From: Nitrospira defluvii
GTDB lineage: Bacteria; Nitrospirota; Nitrospiria; Nitrospirales; Nitrospiraceae
Assembly: GCA_000196815.1 (NCBI GenBank)
Contig: FP929003.1
Coordinates: 1,321,001 to 1,385,000, forward strand
Length of the DNA: 64,000 nt
Direction of reading: 5' to 3'
Both the position numbers and the translations under genes were made by a program. The notes under the pieces were generated by a model, which saw only the letters and a program-made list of their open reading frames with translations, searched no databases and was not told where the DNA came from. Below are positions 11,413-20,404 of the stretch, piece after piece (the stretch's first letter is position 1; every line of letters begins with the position of its first letter).

Positions 11413-12203
11413 ACTTCCGGTCGGCAGGACGAATCGCGGTGTTGGCCGGTTTGCTGGTGCTGGTCGCGGTTTGGCCTGCTCCCGCAGCCGATCGCGAGAA
11501 GTTACTGACCGAGTCCGGCGTCTACGGGACATTTGCGACCTTCCAGATGGACCATGACTGGTGGGATCTCCCGGGTGAGTCGCGTGTTATTTCAGTGGCG
11601 GAGGTGAAGGGATTAGTCGAGCAGTGGTCCGGCAAGATTTTGGTCGAGTCCTATCTGCTCCGGGGGTTATCCGACCATGCCGATCTCATGTTTCGTGTGC
11701 ATGCCCGGACCTTGTCGGACACACAGCAGTTTCTCTCGGCATTCATGGGTACTCGATTGGGACGCCATCTCACCTCAGGCGGACTTCTTCATGGCGTGAG
11801 CAAGAAGCCGACCTATGTTGCCGGTTTCCCTGAATCCATGAAGACGGAGTTACAGGTGAACGGCGAATCCGGTTCCAGGCCGTACGCAATTGTGATCCCT
11901 ATCAAGAAGGACGCGGAATGGTGGGCACTGGACCAGGAAGCACGGACCGCCCTGATGCAAGAGCATACGCAGGCGGCGCTTCCCTATCTGAAGACGGTGA
12001 AACGAAAACTGTATCATTCGACGGGTCTCGACGACGTCGATTTCATCACCTATTTTGAAACCGAGAGGTTGGAGGACTTTCACAATCTGGTGCGGGCGCT
12101 GCAGCAGGTGAAGGAATTCCGCCACAATCGACGCTTCGGACATCCGACCCTATTGGGCACGATGAGTCCGCTGGATGAGATCCTGGAAAAGTTCGCACAG
12201 TAG
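11409..12203 (+). CDS. cld: Periplasmic chlorite dismutase (heme)
   Basis: A 264-residue precursor: 26-residue signal peptide ending PAPA, then a 238-residue mature protein starting ADREKLL. Numbered from the mature start, Lys141, Trp145, Trp146, proximal heme ligand His160, distal Arg173 and Glu210 all fall at the positions known for the Nitrospira enzyme. It splits chlorite into chloride and O2 in the periplasm. GGAGG lies eight bases before this ATG, which overlaps the purB stop. The longer frame from 11223 is ruled out by the signal peptide and this ribosome-binding site. Its place between purB and purC is unexpected for a periplasmic detoxifying enzyme. Confidence 0.97.
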   Translation: MNFRSAGRIAVLAGLLVLVAVWPAPAADREKLLTESGVYGTFATFQMDHDWWDLPGESRVISVAEVKGLVEQWSGKILVESYLLRGLSDHADLMFRVHARTLSDTQQFLSAFMGTRLGRHLTSGGLLHGVSKKPTYVAGFPESMKTELQVNGESGSRPYAIVIPIKKDAEWWALDQEARTALMQEHTQAALPYLKTVKRKLYHSTGLDDVDFITYFETERLEDFHNLVRALQQVKEFRHNRRFGHPTLLGTMSPLDEILEKFAQ

Positions 12204-12218
12204 TCGAAGGAGAGAGGG

Positions 12219-12932
12219 ATGACCGTCGAACCAGCAGGCACGATGATCTATGAGGGCAAGGCCAAGAAGATTTTCACAACTGATCGGCCCGACCAGGTGT
12301 TGCAGTATTTCAAGGACGATGCGACGGCCTTCAATGCACAGAAGCGCGGAACCATCGTCGATAAAGGGGTGGTGAACAATAAGGTGTCGGAGCGGCTGTT
12401 CCGGCTTCTCGAACAGCAGGGGATTTCGACGCACTTCATCGAACGCGTCAGCGACCGGGAGATGCTCACCAAGAGAGTGACGATTGTGCCGGTCGAAGTG
12501 GTGGTCCGGAACGTCGTTGCGGGGAGCCTCGCGAAGCGGCTGGGCCTCAAGGAAGGCGCGGCCATCGACCCGGCGATCATCGAGTTTTATTACAAAGACG
12601 ATGCCTTGGGCGATCCGCTTGTGAACGACGATCACCTGCGTCTGTTGAATGTGGCGACTCCGGCCGTGCTGCGGGAGATGCGTGAGCTAGGCCACAAGAT
12701 CAATGCCGTGTTGCTGCCGTTCTTCAAAGAACGCCGGATGATGCTTGTCGATTTCAAGTTGGAGTTCGGCGTCTTTCACAATCGACTCATCCTCGCCGAC
12801 GAAATTTCTCCCGATACCTGCCGGTTCTGGGACCAGACGACCAAAGAGTCGATGGACAAGGACCGGTTCCGGAAGGATTTGGGCAAAATCGAAGAGGCGT
12901 ATCAGGAAGTGTTGAGGCGGGTGTGCGAATAG
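12219..12932 (+). CDS. purC: SAICAR synthetase
   Basis: A 237-residue phosphoribosylaminoimidazole-succinocarboxamide synthase, which joins aspartate to CAIR using ATP in purine synthesis. Motifs: YEGKAKKIF near the N-terminus, VPVEVVVRNVVAGSLAKRLG and LVDFKLEFG, then LADEISPDTCRFWD. A clear purine-rich ribosome-binding site (GAAGGAGAGAGGG) precedes ATG 12219. It is 15 bp after cld and eight bases before the small membrane ORF. Confidence 0.97.
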   Translation: MTVEPAGTMIYEGKAKKIFTTDRPDQVLQYFKDDATAFNAQKRGTIVDKGVVNNKVSERLFRLLEQQGISTHFIERVSDREMLTKRVTIVPVEVVVRNVVAGSLAKRLGLKEGAAIDPAIIEFYYKDDALGDPLVNDDHLRLLNVATPAVLREMRELGHKINAVLLPFFKERRMMLVDFKLEFGVFHNRLILADEISPDTCRFWDQTTKESMDKDRFRKDLGKIEEAYQEVLRRVCE

Positions 12933-12939
12933 GGGCGGC

Positions 12940-13167
12940 ATGAACCGGTTTCTCCAGTTGTTTTTGAACTATGGTCTGGTGGCGGCGATTCTGGTGTGGG
13001 CGGCCACGGTGGCGTTGATGGCCTATCACCTCACGGAATCCCCCTGGCGTTGGGCGTTTGTCCTGATGTCGCTGGCAGGGCTCGGGACCATCGGCGTGAT
13101 CTTTTGGATCAGGAAGTACGTGCAGAGGGTCGGCAAAGCACAGCAGGAAGTGGGAAAAGCACAATGA
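12940..13167 (+). CDS. Small two-helix membrane protein, unknown function
   Basis: A 75-residue ORF fitted tightly between purC (7-bp gap) and purS (ATGA overlap), so very likely a real gene. Two hydrophobic segments (about residues 12-30 and 38-57) are followed by a charged C-terminal tail with a repeated GKAQ element (VGKAQQEVGKAQ). I do not recognise a family. Its position suggests only that it is co-translated with the purine genes. Confidence 0.7.
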   Translation: MNRFLQLFLNYGLVAAILVWAATVALMAYHLTESPWRWAFVLMSLAGLGTIGVIFWIRKYVQRVGKAQQEVGKAQ

Positions 13168-13403
13168 AAGCCAAGATTCATGTGACGCTGAAGCAGGGAA
13201 TTCTCGATCCGCAGGGGAAGGCGATCGAACATGCGCTGGACTCCCTCGGGTTTAAGACTGCGGGAAACGTGCGGGTCGGCAAGTACATGGAAGTCGACGT
13301 GAACGAAGCGGACCGCGCCAAGGCGGACGCCCAGGTGAAGCAGATGTGTGAAAAATTGCTGGCGAATACGGTGATCGAGGATTATCGGTACGAACTCGGA
13401 TAG
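13164..13403 (+). CDS. purS: FGAM synthase small subunit PurS
   Basis: A 79-residue PurS that bridges PurQ (glutaminase) and PurL (synthase) in the three-part FGAM synthase. It matches the family at KIHVTLKQGILDPQGKAIEHAL and VRVGKYMEVDV. It overlaps the preceding ORF by four bases and is followed by purQ, the normal order. Having purS fits the short PurL found here. Confidence 0.95.
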   Translation: MKAKIHVTLKQGILDPQGKAIEHALDSLGFKTAGNVRVGKYMEVDVNEADRAKADAQVKQMCEKLLANTVIEDYRYELG

Positions 13404-13497
13404 GAGCAGATGGCTTGTAGCCTATAGCTGTTGGCAGGGGCCGTGACCTCGTTCCAGTCTCATGCCCTATGCCATGGGCCGCAAGCTCGTTGGAATT

Positions 13498-14220
13498 ATG
13501 AAAATCGGCGTGGTGGTATTTCCCGGCAGTAATTGCGATCACGATTGCCAATACATCTTTAAGGATGTGCTCGGCCAGTACGTGGAAATGATCTGGCATA
13601 AGGAAACTCTGCTCGCAGGCCTGGATGCGATCGTGCTGCCGGGCGGGTTTTCCTACGGGGATTATTTGCGGACTGGCGCCATCGCGCGGTTTTCTCCGGT
13701 GATGGGAGCCGTGAAGGCCTTTGCGAATAAGGGTGGCCTGGTCATCGGCATCTGCAACGGGTTTCAGATTCTTCTGGAAGCGGGTTTGTTGCCGGGTGTG
13801 ATGTTGCGCAACACCTCGCTCAATTTTATCTGCAAAGACGTCTACGTGAAGGTAGAAAATGCGGCGACCCGATTTACGAATCAATGCGAATCCGGCCAGG
13901 TGCTGAAGATTCCCATCGCGCATGCCGACGGCAACTATTACACCGACCCGGTCACGCTCGGCGGCATCAAAGCCAATGCACAAGTGATCTTTCGCTACTG
14001 CACGGCAGACGGCAAGGTGACGCCCGATGCGAACCCGAACGGTTCGCTGGATAACATCGCCGGAATCATGAATGCGGATGGAAATGTGCTGGGCATGATG
14101 CCGCATCCCGAGCGCAGTGCGGAAGCGATATTGGGCAATGAAGATGGCCGGCTGATCTTTCAGTCGATGTTGAGCTCGTTCGGTAAGCCTGAATTGCAAT
14201 CCAAGTTGATTGGAGTATGA
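13498..14220 (+). CDS. purQ: FGAM synthase glutaminase subunit PurQ
   Basis: A class-I glutamine amidotransferase of 240 residues. The nucleophile Cys is in [11 protein letters not shown] and the His-Glu pair is in MMPHPER. The start [16 protein letters not shown] is typical of PurQ, so ATG 13498 is preferred to the in-frame ATG 12 codons upstream, which has no ribosome-binding site. It supplies ammonia to PurL. Confidence 0.95.
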   Translation: MKIGVVVFPGSNCDHDCQYIFKDVLGQYVEMIWHKETLLAGLDAIVLPGGFSYGDYLRTGAIARFSPVMGAVKAFANKGGLVIGICNGFQILLEAGLLPGVMLRNTSLNFICKDVYVKVENAATRFTNQCESGQVLKIPIAHADGNYYTDPVTLGGIKANAQVIFRYCTADGKVTPDANPNGSLDNIAGIMNADGNVLGMMPHPERSAEAILGNEDGRLIFQSMLSSFGKPELQSKLIGV

Positions 14221-14288
14221 CGGTCGGATCGCGTGAGCAGCGATACCGGAACTGTCGGTAACCCCCTACGATTGAGAATGTGTCATTC

Positions 14289-16535
14289 ATGAACGCACTG
14301 GTTATTACCAAAGCCATCCTTGAACAGCATAAGCTGAGCGATGACGAATATAAGAAGATCCTGGAGATCCTGGGGCGAGAACCCAACTGGACCGAATTGG
14401 GTATGTTTTCGGCCATGTGGAGCGAACATTGTTCCTACAAGAGCTCCCGCATCCACCTGAAGAAGTTGCCGACGACGGGGCCGCGTGTGGTTCAGGGGCC
14501 CGGCGAAAATGCCGGCGCTGTGGATATCGGGGATGGTCTGTGCGCGGTGTTCAAGATGGAGTCTCACAACCATCCTTCTTTCATCGAGCCCTACCAGGGT
14601 GCGGCCACGGGAGTAGGTGGAATTCTGCGCGATATTTTTACGATGGGTGCCCGGCCGATTGCGTTGTTGAACTCGCTAAGATTCGGCGGATTGGACAATG
14701 CGAATACCCGCCATCTGCTCAAAGGTGTGGTGTCGGGCATTGCCGGTTACGGCAACTGCATGGGGGTGCCGACCGTCGGCGGGGAGATTGTCTTCAACGA
14801 CATCTATGCCCTGAATCCTCTGGTGAATGTGTTCTGTCTGGGCATTGCCAAGAAGGATAAGATTTTTCTGGGTAAGGCGGCCGGCATCGGCAACCCGGTA
14901 ATCTATTTCGGTTCGAAGACCGGGCGTGACGGGATTCACGGCGCGACGATGGCCTCGGACTCGTTCGATGAACAAGCCGCTCAGAAGCGTCCGACCGTAC
15001 AGGTCGGTGACCCGTTTACTGAGAAGCTATTGCTCGAAGCCTGTTTGGAACTGATGGCCGGTGATTGCCTGGTCGGCATTCAAGACATGGGCGCTGCCGG
15101 TTTAACGAGTTCGGCCTGCGAAATGGCTTCGCGTGAAGGCACGGGTGTGGAGTTGGAATTGGCAGATGTACCGCGCCGAGAACCGGGGATGACGCCCTAC
15201 GAGATCATGCTCTCGGAATCCCAGGAACGGATGTTGATGGTGGCGAAGGCCGGTCGTGAAGATGAAGTGATTAAGATCTGCCGTAAGTGGGATCTGGATG
15301 TGGCGGTGATCGGCCGGGTGACGGATACGGGCAAGGTCGTCCTCAAAGAGAATGGCCAAGTGGTTGCCGAGATTCCAGCCAAGGCTCTGGCCGACGAGGG
15401 GCCCCGGTATGACCGGCCGAGTTCGCCGCCTGCCTATCAGGAGATGTTGCAGGCGTTGAATCACGATGCGCTGCCCGATGTCAAAGACGCCAATGCCGCA
15501 TTGCTCGCGCTCCTTGATTCGCCGACCATTGCCAGTAAGCGGTGGGTTTACGAGCAGTATGACCACATGGTGCGAACGAATACGATGGTGCGTCCAGGAT
15601 CGGATGCGGCGGTGTTGCGGGTGAAGGGGACGAATAAGGCGCTGGCGTTATCCGTCGATTGCAACGGACGCTATTGTCTCCTGAATCCTTATGAGGGCGC
15701 CAAGATTGCCATTGCGGAATGTGCGCGAAACCTGGCCTGCTCGGGAGCTGAGCCGATCGGCGTGACCGACTGCCTGAATTTCGGCAATCCGCAACGGCCT
15801 GAGGTCATGTGGCAGTTCGTGCTTGCGATTGAAGGGCTCAAGGATGCGTGCGAGGCGTTGAATGTGCCTATCGTGAGCGGCAACGTGAGTTTGTACAATG
15901 AGACGAACGACCTATCGATTTACCCCACGCCGATGATCGGGATGGTCGGGTTGATCGAAGACGCCGATTGTGCCGTGACGCAGTGGTTCAAGGGACGCGG
16001 CGATGCGATCATTCTCCTAGGCCAGACCCGTGAAGATCTCGGTGGAACGGAATACTTAAAGGTATTGCACCATCGGGAGCAGGGTTCGCCGCCTTTGCTG
16101 AGTCTGGATACCGAAAAGGCTGTGCAGGCTTGCACGATTCGACTCATTCGCGAGGGGTTGGTGTTGTCGGCCCATGACTGTTCCGATGGCGGATTGGCGG
16201 TGGCGCTGACGGAGTGTTGCATCTCGGGTTCAGCTCAACGACTGGGCGCTGTGGTACAATTGCCCCTTGACGGTCTTCGTCGAGACGCATTGCTTTTTGG
16301 GGAAAGCCAATCGCGAATTCTGCTCTCCGTGAAAGCGGAGCTGGCCGAGCGGGTCTTGGATGTGGCCTGGGATGCCGGTGTTCATGCCGCTCGGATCGGT
16401 ACAGTCGGAGGTGACCGGCTGGTGATTCAAGTAGACGGTGATCAGCGGGCGTCTGGCTGCAACATCGATCTCGAGTTGACCGCACTGTATGACCATTGGG
16501 GATCGGCGATCCCTCGTGCATTAGGTCAGGACTAG
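14289..16535 (+). CDS. purL: FGAM synthase large subunit PurL
   Basis: The short PurL form (748 residues), which converts FGAR to FGAM with ATP and ammonia from PurQ. Motifs: [31 protein letters not shown] with the catalytic and ATP residues, [18 protein letters not shown], and the second half [17 protein letters not shown] stretch. ATG 14289 is chosen; a GTG three codons upstream is possible. Neither has a strong Shine-Dalgarno. Confidence 0.95.
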   Translation: MNALVITKAILEQHKLSDDEYKKILEILGREPNWTELGMFSAMWSEHCSYKSSRIHLKKLPTTGPRVVQGPGENAGAVDIGDGLCAVFKMESHNHPSFIEPYQGAATGVGGILRDIFTMGARPIALLNSLRFGGLDNANTRHLLKGVVSGIAGYGNCMGVPTVGGEIVFNDIYALNPLVNVFCLGIAKKDKIFLGKAAGIGNPVIYFGSKTGRDGIHGATMASDSFDEQAAQKRPTVQVGDPFTEKLLLEACLELMAGDCLVGIQDMGAAGLTSSACEMASREGTGVELELADVPRREPGMTPYEIMLSESQERMLMVAKAGREDEVIKICRKWDLDVAVIGRVTDTGKVVLKENGQVVAEIPAKALADEGPRYDRPSSPPAYQEMLQALNHDALPDVKDANAALLALLDSPTIASKRWVYEQYDHMVRTNTMVRPGSDAAVLRVKGTNKALALSVDCNGRYCLLNPYEGAKIAIAECARNLACSGAEPIGVTDCLNFGNPQRPEVMWQFVLAIEGLKDACEALNVPIVSGNVSLYNETNDLSIYPTPMIGMVGLIEDADCAVTQWFKGRGDAIILLGQTREDLGGTEYLKVLHHREQGSPPLLSLDTEKAVQACTIRLIREGLVLSAHDCSDGGLAVALTECCISGSAQRLGAVVQLPLDGLRRDALLFGESQSRILLSVKAELAERVLDVAWDAGVHAARIGTVGGDRLVIQVDGDQRASGCNIDLELTALYDHWGSAIPRALGQD

Positions 16536-16547
16536 GATACGAACGTC

Positions 16548-17978
16548 ATGGCCAACGAACTCCCGCTGATTTCTCCCGATAAGTTCCACGACGAATGTGC
16601 CGTGTTCGGTATTTACGGCCATAAAGAAGCCGCGAACCTCGCCTATCTTGGTCTTTACGCGCTGCAACATCGCGGACAGGAAGCTTCCGGCATTGTCTCG
16701 AATGACGGCGAACAGTTCTATGTCGAAAAGGGGCAGGGCCTCGTCGCAGATATTTTTTCGCAACAGGCCTTGGCACGTCTGCCCGGCACGATGGCGATCG
16801 GCCACAACCGCTATTCCACCGCGGGTGGGGCGGGCCTCAAGAATGTGCAGCCCTTGAGCGTCAATTTCGCCTTCGGTAACCTGGCCGTGGCGCACAACGG
16901 GAATTTGATCAATGCCACCATGCTTCGCAGTGAACTGGAAGCCTACGGTGCTATTTTTCAATCGACGTCCGACACGGAAGTCATCATCCATCTCATCGCT
17001 CATTCGCGGGCGGATACGCTGCTGGACCGGGTCATCGATTCGCTCACCCAGGTTCGCGGCGCATTTTCGGTGGTTCTGATGACCGATCAGGGCATTGTCG
17101 CCGCGCGCGATCCCCATGGATTCCGCCCCCTGTGCCTGGGACGGTTTCGTGACGCCTGGATAGTGGCCTCAGAAAGTTGCGCGTTCGATCTGTTGGATGC
17201 CGAATATGTAAGGGAGATCGAACCGGGAGAGCTGGTGGTACTGGATCATCAGGGCGTCACCAGTTATAAGCCATTCGCTCAAACCAAGCCGGCTATGTGT
17301 GTGTTTGAATATGTCTACTTTGCCCGTCCTGATAGCCGCATTTTTGGAGGCAAAGCCGTCTATTCCATCCGGAAGGCATTCGGACGGCAATTGGCGCAAG
17401 AATCACGGGTTGAGGCGGACATCGTGATTCCTGTGCCGGATTCCGGGGTGCCAGCGGCGTTGGGTTACTCGGAAGGGTCGGGGTTTCCTTTTGAAACCGG
17501 ACTGATCCGGAATCATTATGTGGGTCGCACCTTCATCGAGCCGGAGCAGTCAATTCGTCACTTCGGGGTGAAGGTGAAGCTCAATGCCGTTCCCGAAGTG
17601 CTCGAAGGGAAACGCGTCGTCGTCGTAGACGATTCGTTAGTCCGGGGAACGACGAGCCGAAAAATCGTTAAGATGCTGCGTCATGCCGGAGCCAAAGAAG
17701 TGCATATGCGCATTAGTTCTCCGCCGATCGTGTCGCCCTGTTTCTATGGCATCGATACCCCGACCAAGAAGGAATTGATCGCGTCCAGCCACACCACCGA
17801 AGAGATTCGCAAATACATCACCGCTGATAGCCTTGCCTACTTGAGCCTGGACGGCATGGTGAAGGCGGCTCCCGGCTCGCCGGGGCAGTACTGCGATGCC
17901 TGCTTTACCGAACAATATCCCATCTCCTTTACCCGGGCAGAAGAACTCCAACTCGGGCTCTTTGAAGCTCCACGCTGA
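16548..17978 (+). CDS. purF: Amidophosphoribosyltransferase
   Basis: A 476-residue enzyme for the first committed purine step, making phosphoribosylamine from PRPP and glutamine. The Ntn nucleophile is Cys17 ([11 protein letters not shown]), so a 16-residue propeptide is probably removed. The PRPP-binding motif is [16 protein letters not shown]. Cysteines near the C-terminus ([14 protein letters not shown]) fit the Fe-S form found in Bacillus. It is the last gene of the purine cluster, 12 bp after purL. Confidence 0.97.
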   Translation: MANELPLISPDKFHDECAVFGIYGHKEAANLAYLGLYALQHRGQEASGIVSNDGEQFYVEKGQGLVADIFSQQALARLPGTMAIGHNRYSTAGGAGLKNVQPLSVNFAFGNLAVAHNGNLINATMLRSELEAYGAIFQSTSDTEVIIHLIAHSRADTLLDRVIDSLTQVRGAFSVVLMTDQGIVAARDPHGFRPLCLGRFRDAWIVASESCAFDLLDAEYVREIEPGELVVLDHQGVTSYKPFAQTKPAMCVFEYVYFARPDSRIFGGKAVYSIRKAFGRQLAQESRVEADIVIPVPDSGVPAALGYSEGSGFPFETGLIRNHYVGRTFIEPEQSIRHFGVKVKLNAVPEVLEGKRVVVVDDSLVRGTTSRKIVKMLRHAGAKEVHMRISSPPIVSPCFYGIDTPTKKELIASSHTTEEIRKYITADSLAYLSLDGMVKAAPGSPGQYCDACFTEQYPISFTRAEELQLGLFEAPR

Positions 17979-18010
17979 CCTCTTTGTCATCGGCGGTTCT
18001 TAGGATCGTC

Positions 18011-18038
18011 TGGACTTCCTCCTGCGCCTTGCTAGACT
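18011..18038 (+). promoter_or_regulatory. Candidate promoter of the RiPP cluster, possibly leaderless
   Basis: TGGACT (18011-18016), a 16-bp spacer and TAGACT (18033-18038). The ATG of the B2 gene is at 18046, only seven bases after the -10, and has no Shine-Dalgarno. If this promoter is right, the transcript starts at or next to the start codon. The same -10 (TAGACT) recurs at 40243 and 55238. Confidence 0.4.
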
Positions 18039-18045
18039 GATTGGC

Positions 18046-18486
18046 ATGTCGCTGGTCCGGAAATATCGAGTGATCGTTGCCACTGGTGTTGTGGTCGTTG
18101 GGGTCCGCATCGCGTCCCGCTTGACGAGTCTCAGGCGATTGCTCGGCTGGTTATTATGCGAGATGTCAGGTGATCCGGATGAGCGCACGATGGAAGATGT
18201 GGCCTATTACGTGGATCGATGGCTCGCGCTGTTTCCATACAATCTGAAGGGAAATTGTTTCCCCCGAGCGTTAGCGCTGTTCTTTTTCGCCCGCCGTGCC
18301 GGCCTCCCCGTTCAATTCAAATGCGGAGTGATGATGCTCAATCAGCAGCTGGAAGGACACGCATGGCTGGTGCTGGATGGTCATGTGTTTCTTGAGCCGT
18401 CCTCCTACTGGCAATCGTTTACCGTGACGGTCAGCTTCCCCGAATCCCTGGTTTCTTCAAGTACTCGATCTTCTCGCATCTCCTGA
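18046..18486 (+). CDS. Lasso-peptide-type B2 protease (transglutaminase-like)
   Basis: A 146-residue protein of the transglutaminase-like McjB-C/B2 family, which cuts the leader from lasso-peptide precursors. The catalytic triad is visible: Cys71 in GNCFPRALALFFFARRAG, His105 in GHAWLVLDG and Asp111. The N-terminal part holds a hydrophobic stretch. It lies upstream of the PqqD-like (B1) gene, as in split-B clusters. The C-terminal residues after SFPE are serine-rich and unlike the rest, and another frame stays open from 18428 to 18688, so a frameshift near the 3' end is possible. Confidence 0.75.
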   Translation: MSLVRKYRVIVATGVVVVGVRIASRLTSLRRLLGWLLCEMSGDPDERTMEDVAYYVDRWLALFPYNLKGNCFPRALALFFFARRAGLPVQFKCGVMMLNQQLEGHAWLVLDGHVFLEPSSYWQSFTVTVSFPESLVSSSTRSSRIS

Positions 18487-18810
18487 GACCTTCTCTGCAC
18501 ATGACCGTTCTTTTGCGGTCGGCTGGACCTGGCTGGCCTGGGCGAGTTTTAAAACCCATCAGCTCCCCAGCCGTACGCCCTTTTCATCTGTGTTCCATGA
18601 AAAAAACCGGCTCCCCCCAAAGGGAGGTGGATCCCAATCTCACTGGGAATGGCGAAACGAGCGTGGTGACGATAGTTTCGCCCTTGTGTTGCAGTGATGT
18701 GCACGATTTGCTTGTGGGGAGACCGTGACTTTGCGGAACAATCGGTTGGGGAGCGAATGATGGTATCAGAGCAGTCGCATGTTCTCAGCAATCTGACCAG
18801 GAGTAGCACT
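18487..18810 (+). other. Gap between B2 and B1, with an open alternative frame
   Basis: There is no complete gene. The frame that includes 18446 is open from 18428 to a TGA at 18686-18688. Read on from the B2 body it gives a plausible protein-like tail (PWFLQVLDLLASPETFSAHD...). It has no start codon of its own. Either B2 has a longer, frameshifted C-terminus or this is decayed coding sequence. ATGs at 18694 and 18757 are alternative upstream starts for the B1 gene. Confidence 0.35.
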
Positions 18811-19128
18811 ATGCCTGCCACTGTGCATTTGTGGAGTGAGCGTCATCTCGAATTGTCCGAAGTGTTTCCCAGGCAGGATGAACAGGTCCACAGCACGGTT
18901 CTTGATGGTGAAAGTGTGCTGTTGAATCTGAGCTCCGGCCGTTACTACACGCTCAATGTCGTCGGATCAACCATCTGGGATTTGTGCAGAGGGGAGCAGT
19001 CGCTACGGCAGATTCACTCAACAATCTGTGCCAGGTTTGACGTGCCTGAACAGCAGGCTCAGGACGATATGTTGGAGTTGATGGTGCTTTTGGAGCAGGA
19101 AGGATTACTTCACACAGAAAGGAGGTGA
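18811..19128 (+). CDS. PqqD/B1-type RiPP precursor-recognition protein
   Basis: A 105-residue protein of the PqqD superfamily (RiPP recognition element). It shows the typical pattern VLDGESVLLNLSSGRYYTLN, then GSTIWDLC and a C-terminal winged-helix-like half. B1 proteins bind the leader of lasso precursors and hand it to B2 and C. ATG 18811 follows AGGAG at seven bases; in-frame ATGs at 18757 and 18694 are possible. Its stop codon TGA lies inside the very strong ribosome-binding site of the next small ORF, so the two are probably translationally coupled. Confidence 0.8.
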   Translation: MPATVHLWSERHLELSEVFPRQDEQVHSTVLDGESVLLNLSSGRYYTLNVVGSTIWDLCRGEQSLRQIHSTICARFDVPEQQAQDDMLELMVLLEQEGLLHTERR

Positions 19129-19134
19129 GGGAGA

Positions 19135-19248
19135 ATGGAGCGACAGATAAAACCCGAATACGTCAAGCCTGCGCTCGTGAAACACGAGTTGCTGCGCGAC
19201 GTGACGGCCATTCAGTTGTCCCGCGTGCTGGATCGAACACCCGCATAA
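19135..19248 (+). CDS. Candidate lasso-like RiPP precursor peptide (37 aa)
   Basis: A 37-codon ORF with the best ribosome-binding site in the cluster (AAGGAGGTGA, nine bases before ATG). The peptide has the lasso-leader recognition pattern Y-x2-P-x-L: Tyr9, Pro12, Leu14, and Thr24 with exactly the usual Leu-to-Thr spacing. The Gly usual at Leu+4 is Glu18. If Thr24 is at -2 as in lasso precursors, the core is IQLSRVLDRTPA, with Asp at position 8, a normal place for the ring-closing acid. The core starts with Ile and leaves only four tail residues, which is unusually short. The mature product is unknown. Confidence 0.65.
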   Translation: MERQIKPEYVKPALVKHELLRDVTAIQLSRVLDRTPA

Positions 19249-19276
19249 CATGTCAGGCGCTCCTGTGAGAGTCATG

Positions 19277-19307
19277 GAGCTGGCCGGTTAAGTAGACCGG
19301 CCAGCTC
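19277..19307 (+). promoter_or_regulatory. Strong hairpin after the precursor gene
   Basis: A perfect 12-bp stem (GAGCTGGCCGGT / ACCGGCCAGCTC) with a 7-nt loop, 28 bp after the precursor stop. No T run follows, so it is not a classic rho-independent terminator. Similar stems after RiPP precursor genes protect the short mRNA or reduce read-through to the enzyme genes; that role is inferred here. Confidence 0.6.
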
Positions 19308-19362
19308 ACCCTATACCTGTATGGTAGTGACGACAGGCAGAAGGTTGAAAGGAGAAGCGGCA

Positions 19363-20403
19363 ATGTTCATGGCGTCGTCACTTAAGGAACTTCTACTCTC
19401 CGTCCATGGCATAGAGATGAAATTCACCACCAATTCGTCCGAGTTGGCCCATTCCGTTGAGGTGTTACTCCATCACTTTCAGCGCGATACCGTTGCGGCT
19501 CAGCCGATGCGGATGGAGTTTGATGCGATCGAACGGCGCGGAGATGTTCCGGTCCGGCTTCCCGGTGCAGCGAAGTTGTTGTATGGCGGCTCTGGCCTCG
19601 CAATCGGTCCTGATCGGGAGACAACATGGGCCTGCGACATATATTCAGACAACGACCTATTGATTGCCGATTTTCATGGAGAAGGCTTGGTCGTCATCGA
19701 GGGGGCCTCGCAATCTGCCCATGGCTATCTGGTGAGGCCGGAGGCAATGGCGCCGGATATTCGTGTGAGTTTTGTCCATTTCGCCATGACGGAACTTCTG
19801 AAACGGCGTGGAGTGTATACGTTTCATGCCACCGCCCTGGAGCATAAGGGGCAGGGGGTGCTCATACCTGGTTTCAGTGGGCGGGGGAAGACCACCACCT
19901 TCCTATCCCTGCTGCGAGCAGGGTATCGTTACCTCTCTGACGATCACCCGTTCTTTCGGGTCAGCGGCACGCGTGTGGAAATCCTCCCGTATCCGCTCAA
20001 GATCAATGTGACCGATCACACCGTATCGTTCTTTCCCGAACTGCGAGAGGCCCCGCCATCTCTGCTTCGTGCAGGTGTCCCCAAGCGCTATTTCCATGCT
20101 GAGGATATATATCCGGGGCCATTAGGCCAACCTTGCGAGCCAAGCGTGATTCTCTTTCCAGAGGTGGTCAATTCCTCGCACAGTTGCCTGGAGCCCTTGT
20201 CCAAGAAGGTGGCATTGGAAATGATCCTTCCGCATTCGTTGCTCGTGTATGACACGGAGGTGGCGCGCCGGGAGTTTCAAGCACTTGTTCGTCTGGTCGA
20301 GCAAACGGACTGTTATCGACTCCACTTCGGACGCGATGTACTGGAGTTGCCGTGGCTGGTAACGCCTCTTTTGGAGAAGCGGCAAGCAAGGAGAGAGAAC
20401 TGA
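19363..20403 (+). CDS. HPr-kinase-like protein of a RiPP cluster
   Basis: A 346-residue protein with an HprK-type kinase fold: His155 in YTFHATAL, P-loop GFSGRGKTTT (170-179) and the acidic LSDDHPFF (192-198). Relatives in paeninodin-type lasso clusters phosphorylate the precursor. ATG 19363 follows AAAGGAG at eight bases; the frame from 19321 lacks a ribosome-binding site. It lies downstream of the candidate precursor and one base before the nucleotidyltransferase. Its substrate here is inferred, not shown; the candidate core holds one Ser and one Thr. Confidence 0.75.
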   Translation: MFMASSLKELLLSVHGIEMKFTTNSSELAHSVEVLLHHFQRDTVAAQPMRMEFDAIERRGDVPVRLPGAAKLLYGGSGLAIGPDRETTWACDIYSDNDLLIADFHGEGLVVIEGASQSAHGYLVRPEAMAPDIRVSFVHFAMTELLKRRGVYTFHATALEHKGQGVLIPGFSGRGKTTTFLSLLRAGYRYLSDDHPFFRVSGTRVEILPYPLKINVTDHTVSFFPELREAPPSLLRAGVPKRYFHAEDIYPGPLGQPCEPSVILFPEVVNSSHSCLEPLSKKVALEMILPHSLLVYDTEVARREFQALVRLVEQTDCYRLHFGRDVLELPWLVTPLLEKRQARREN

Positions 20404-20404
20404 C

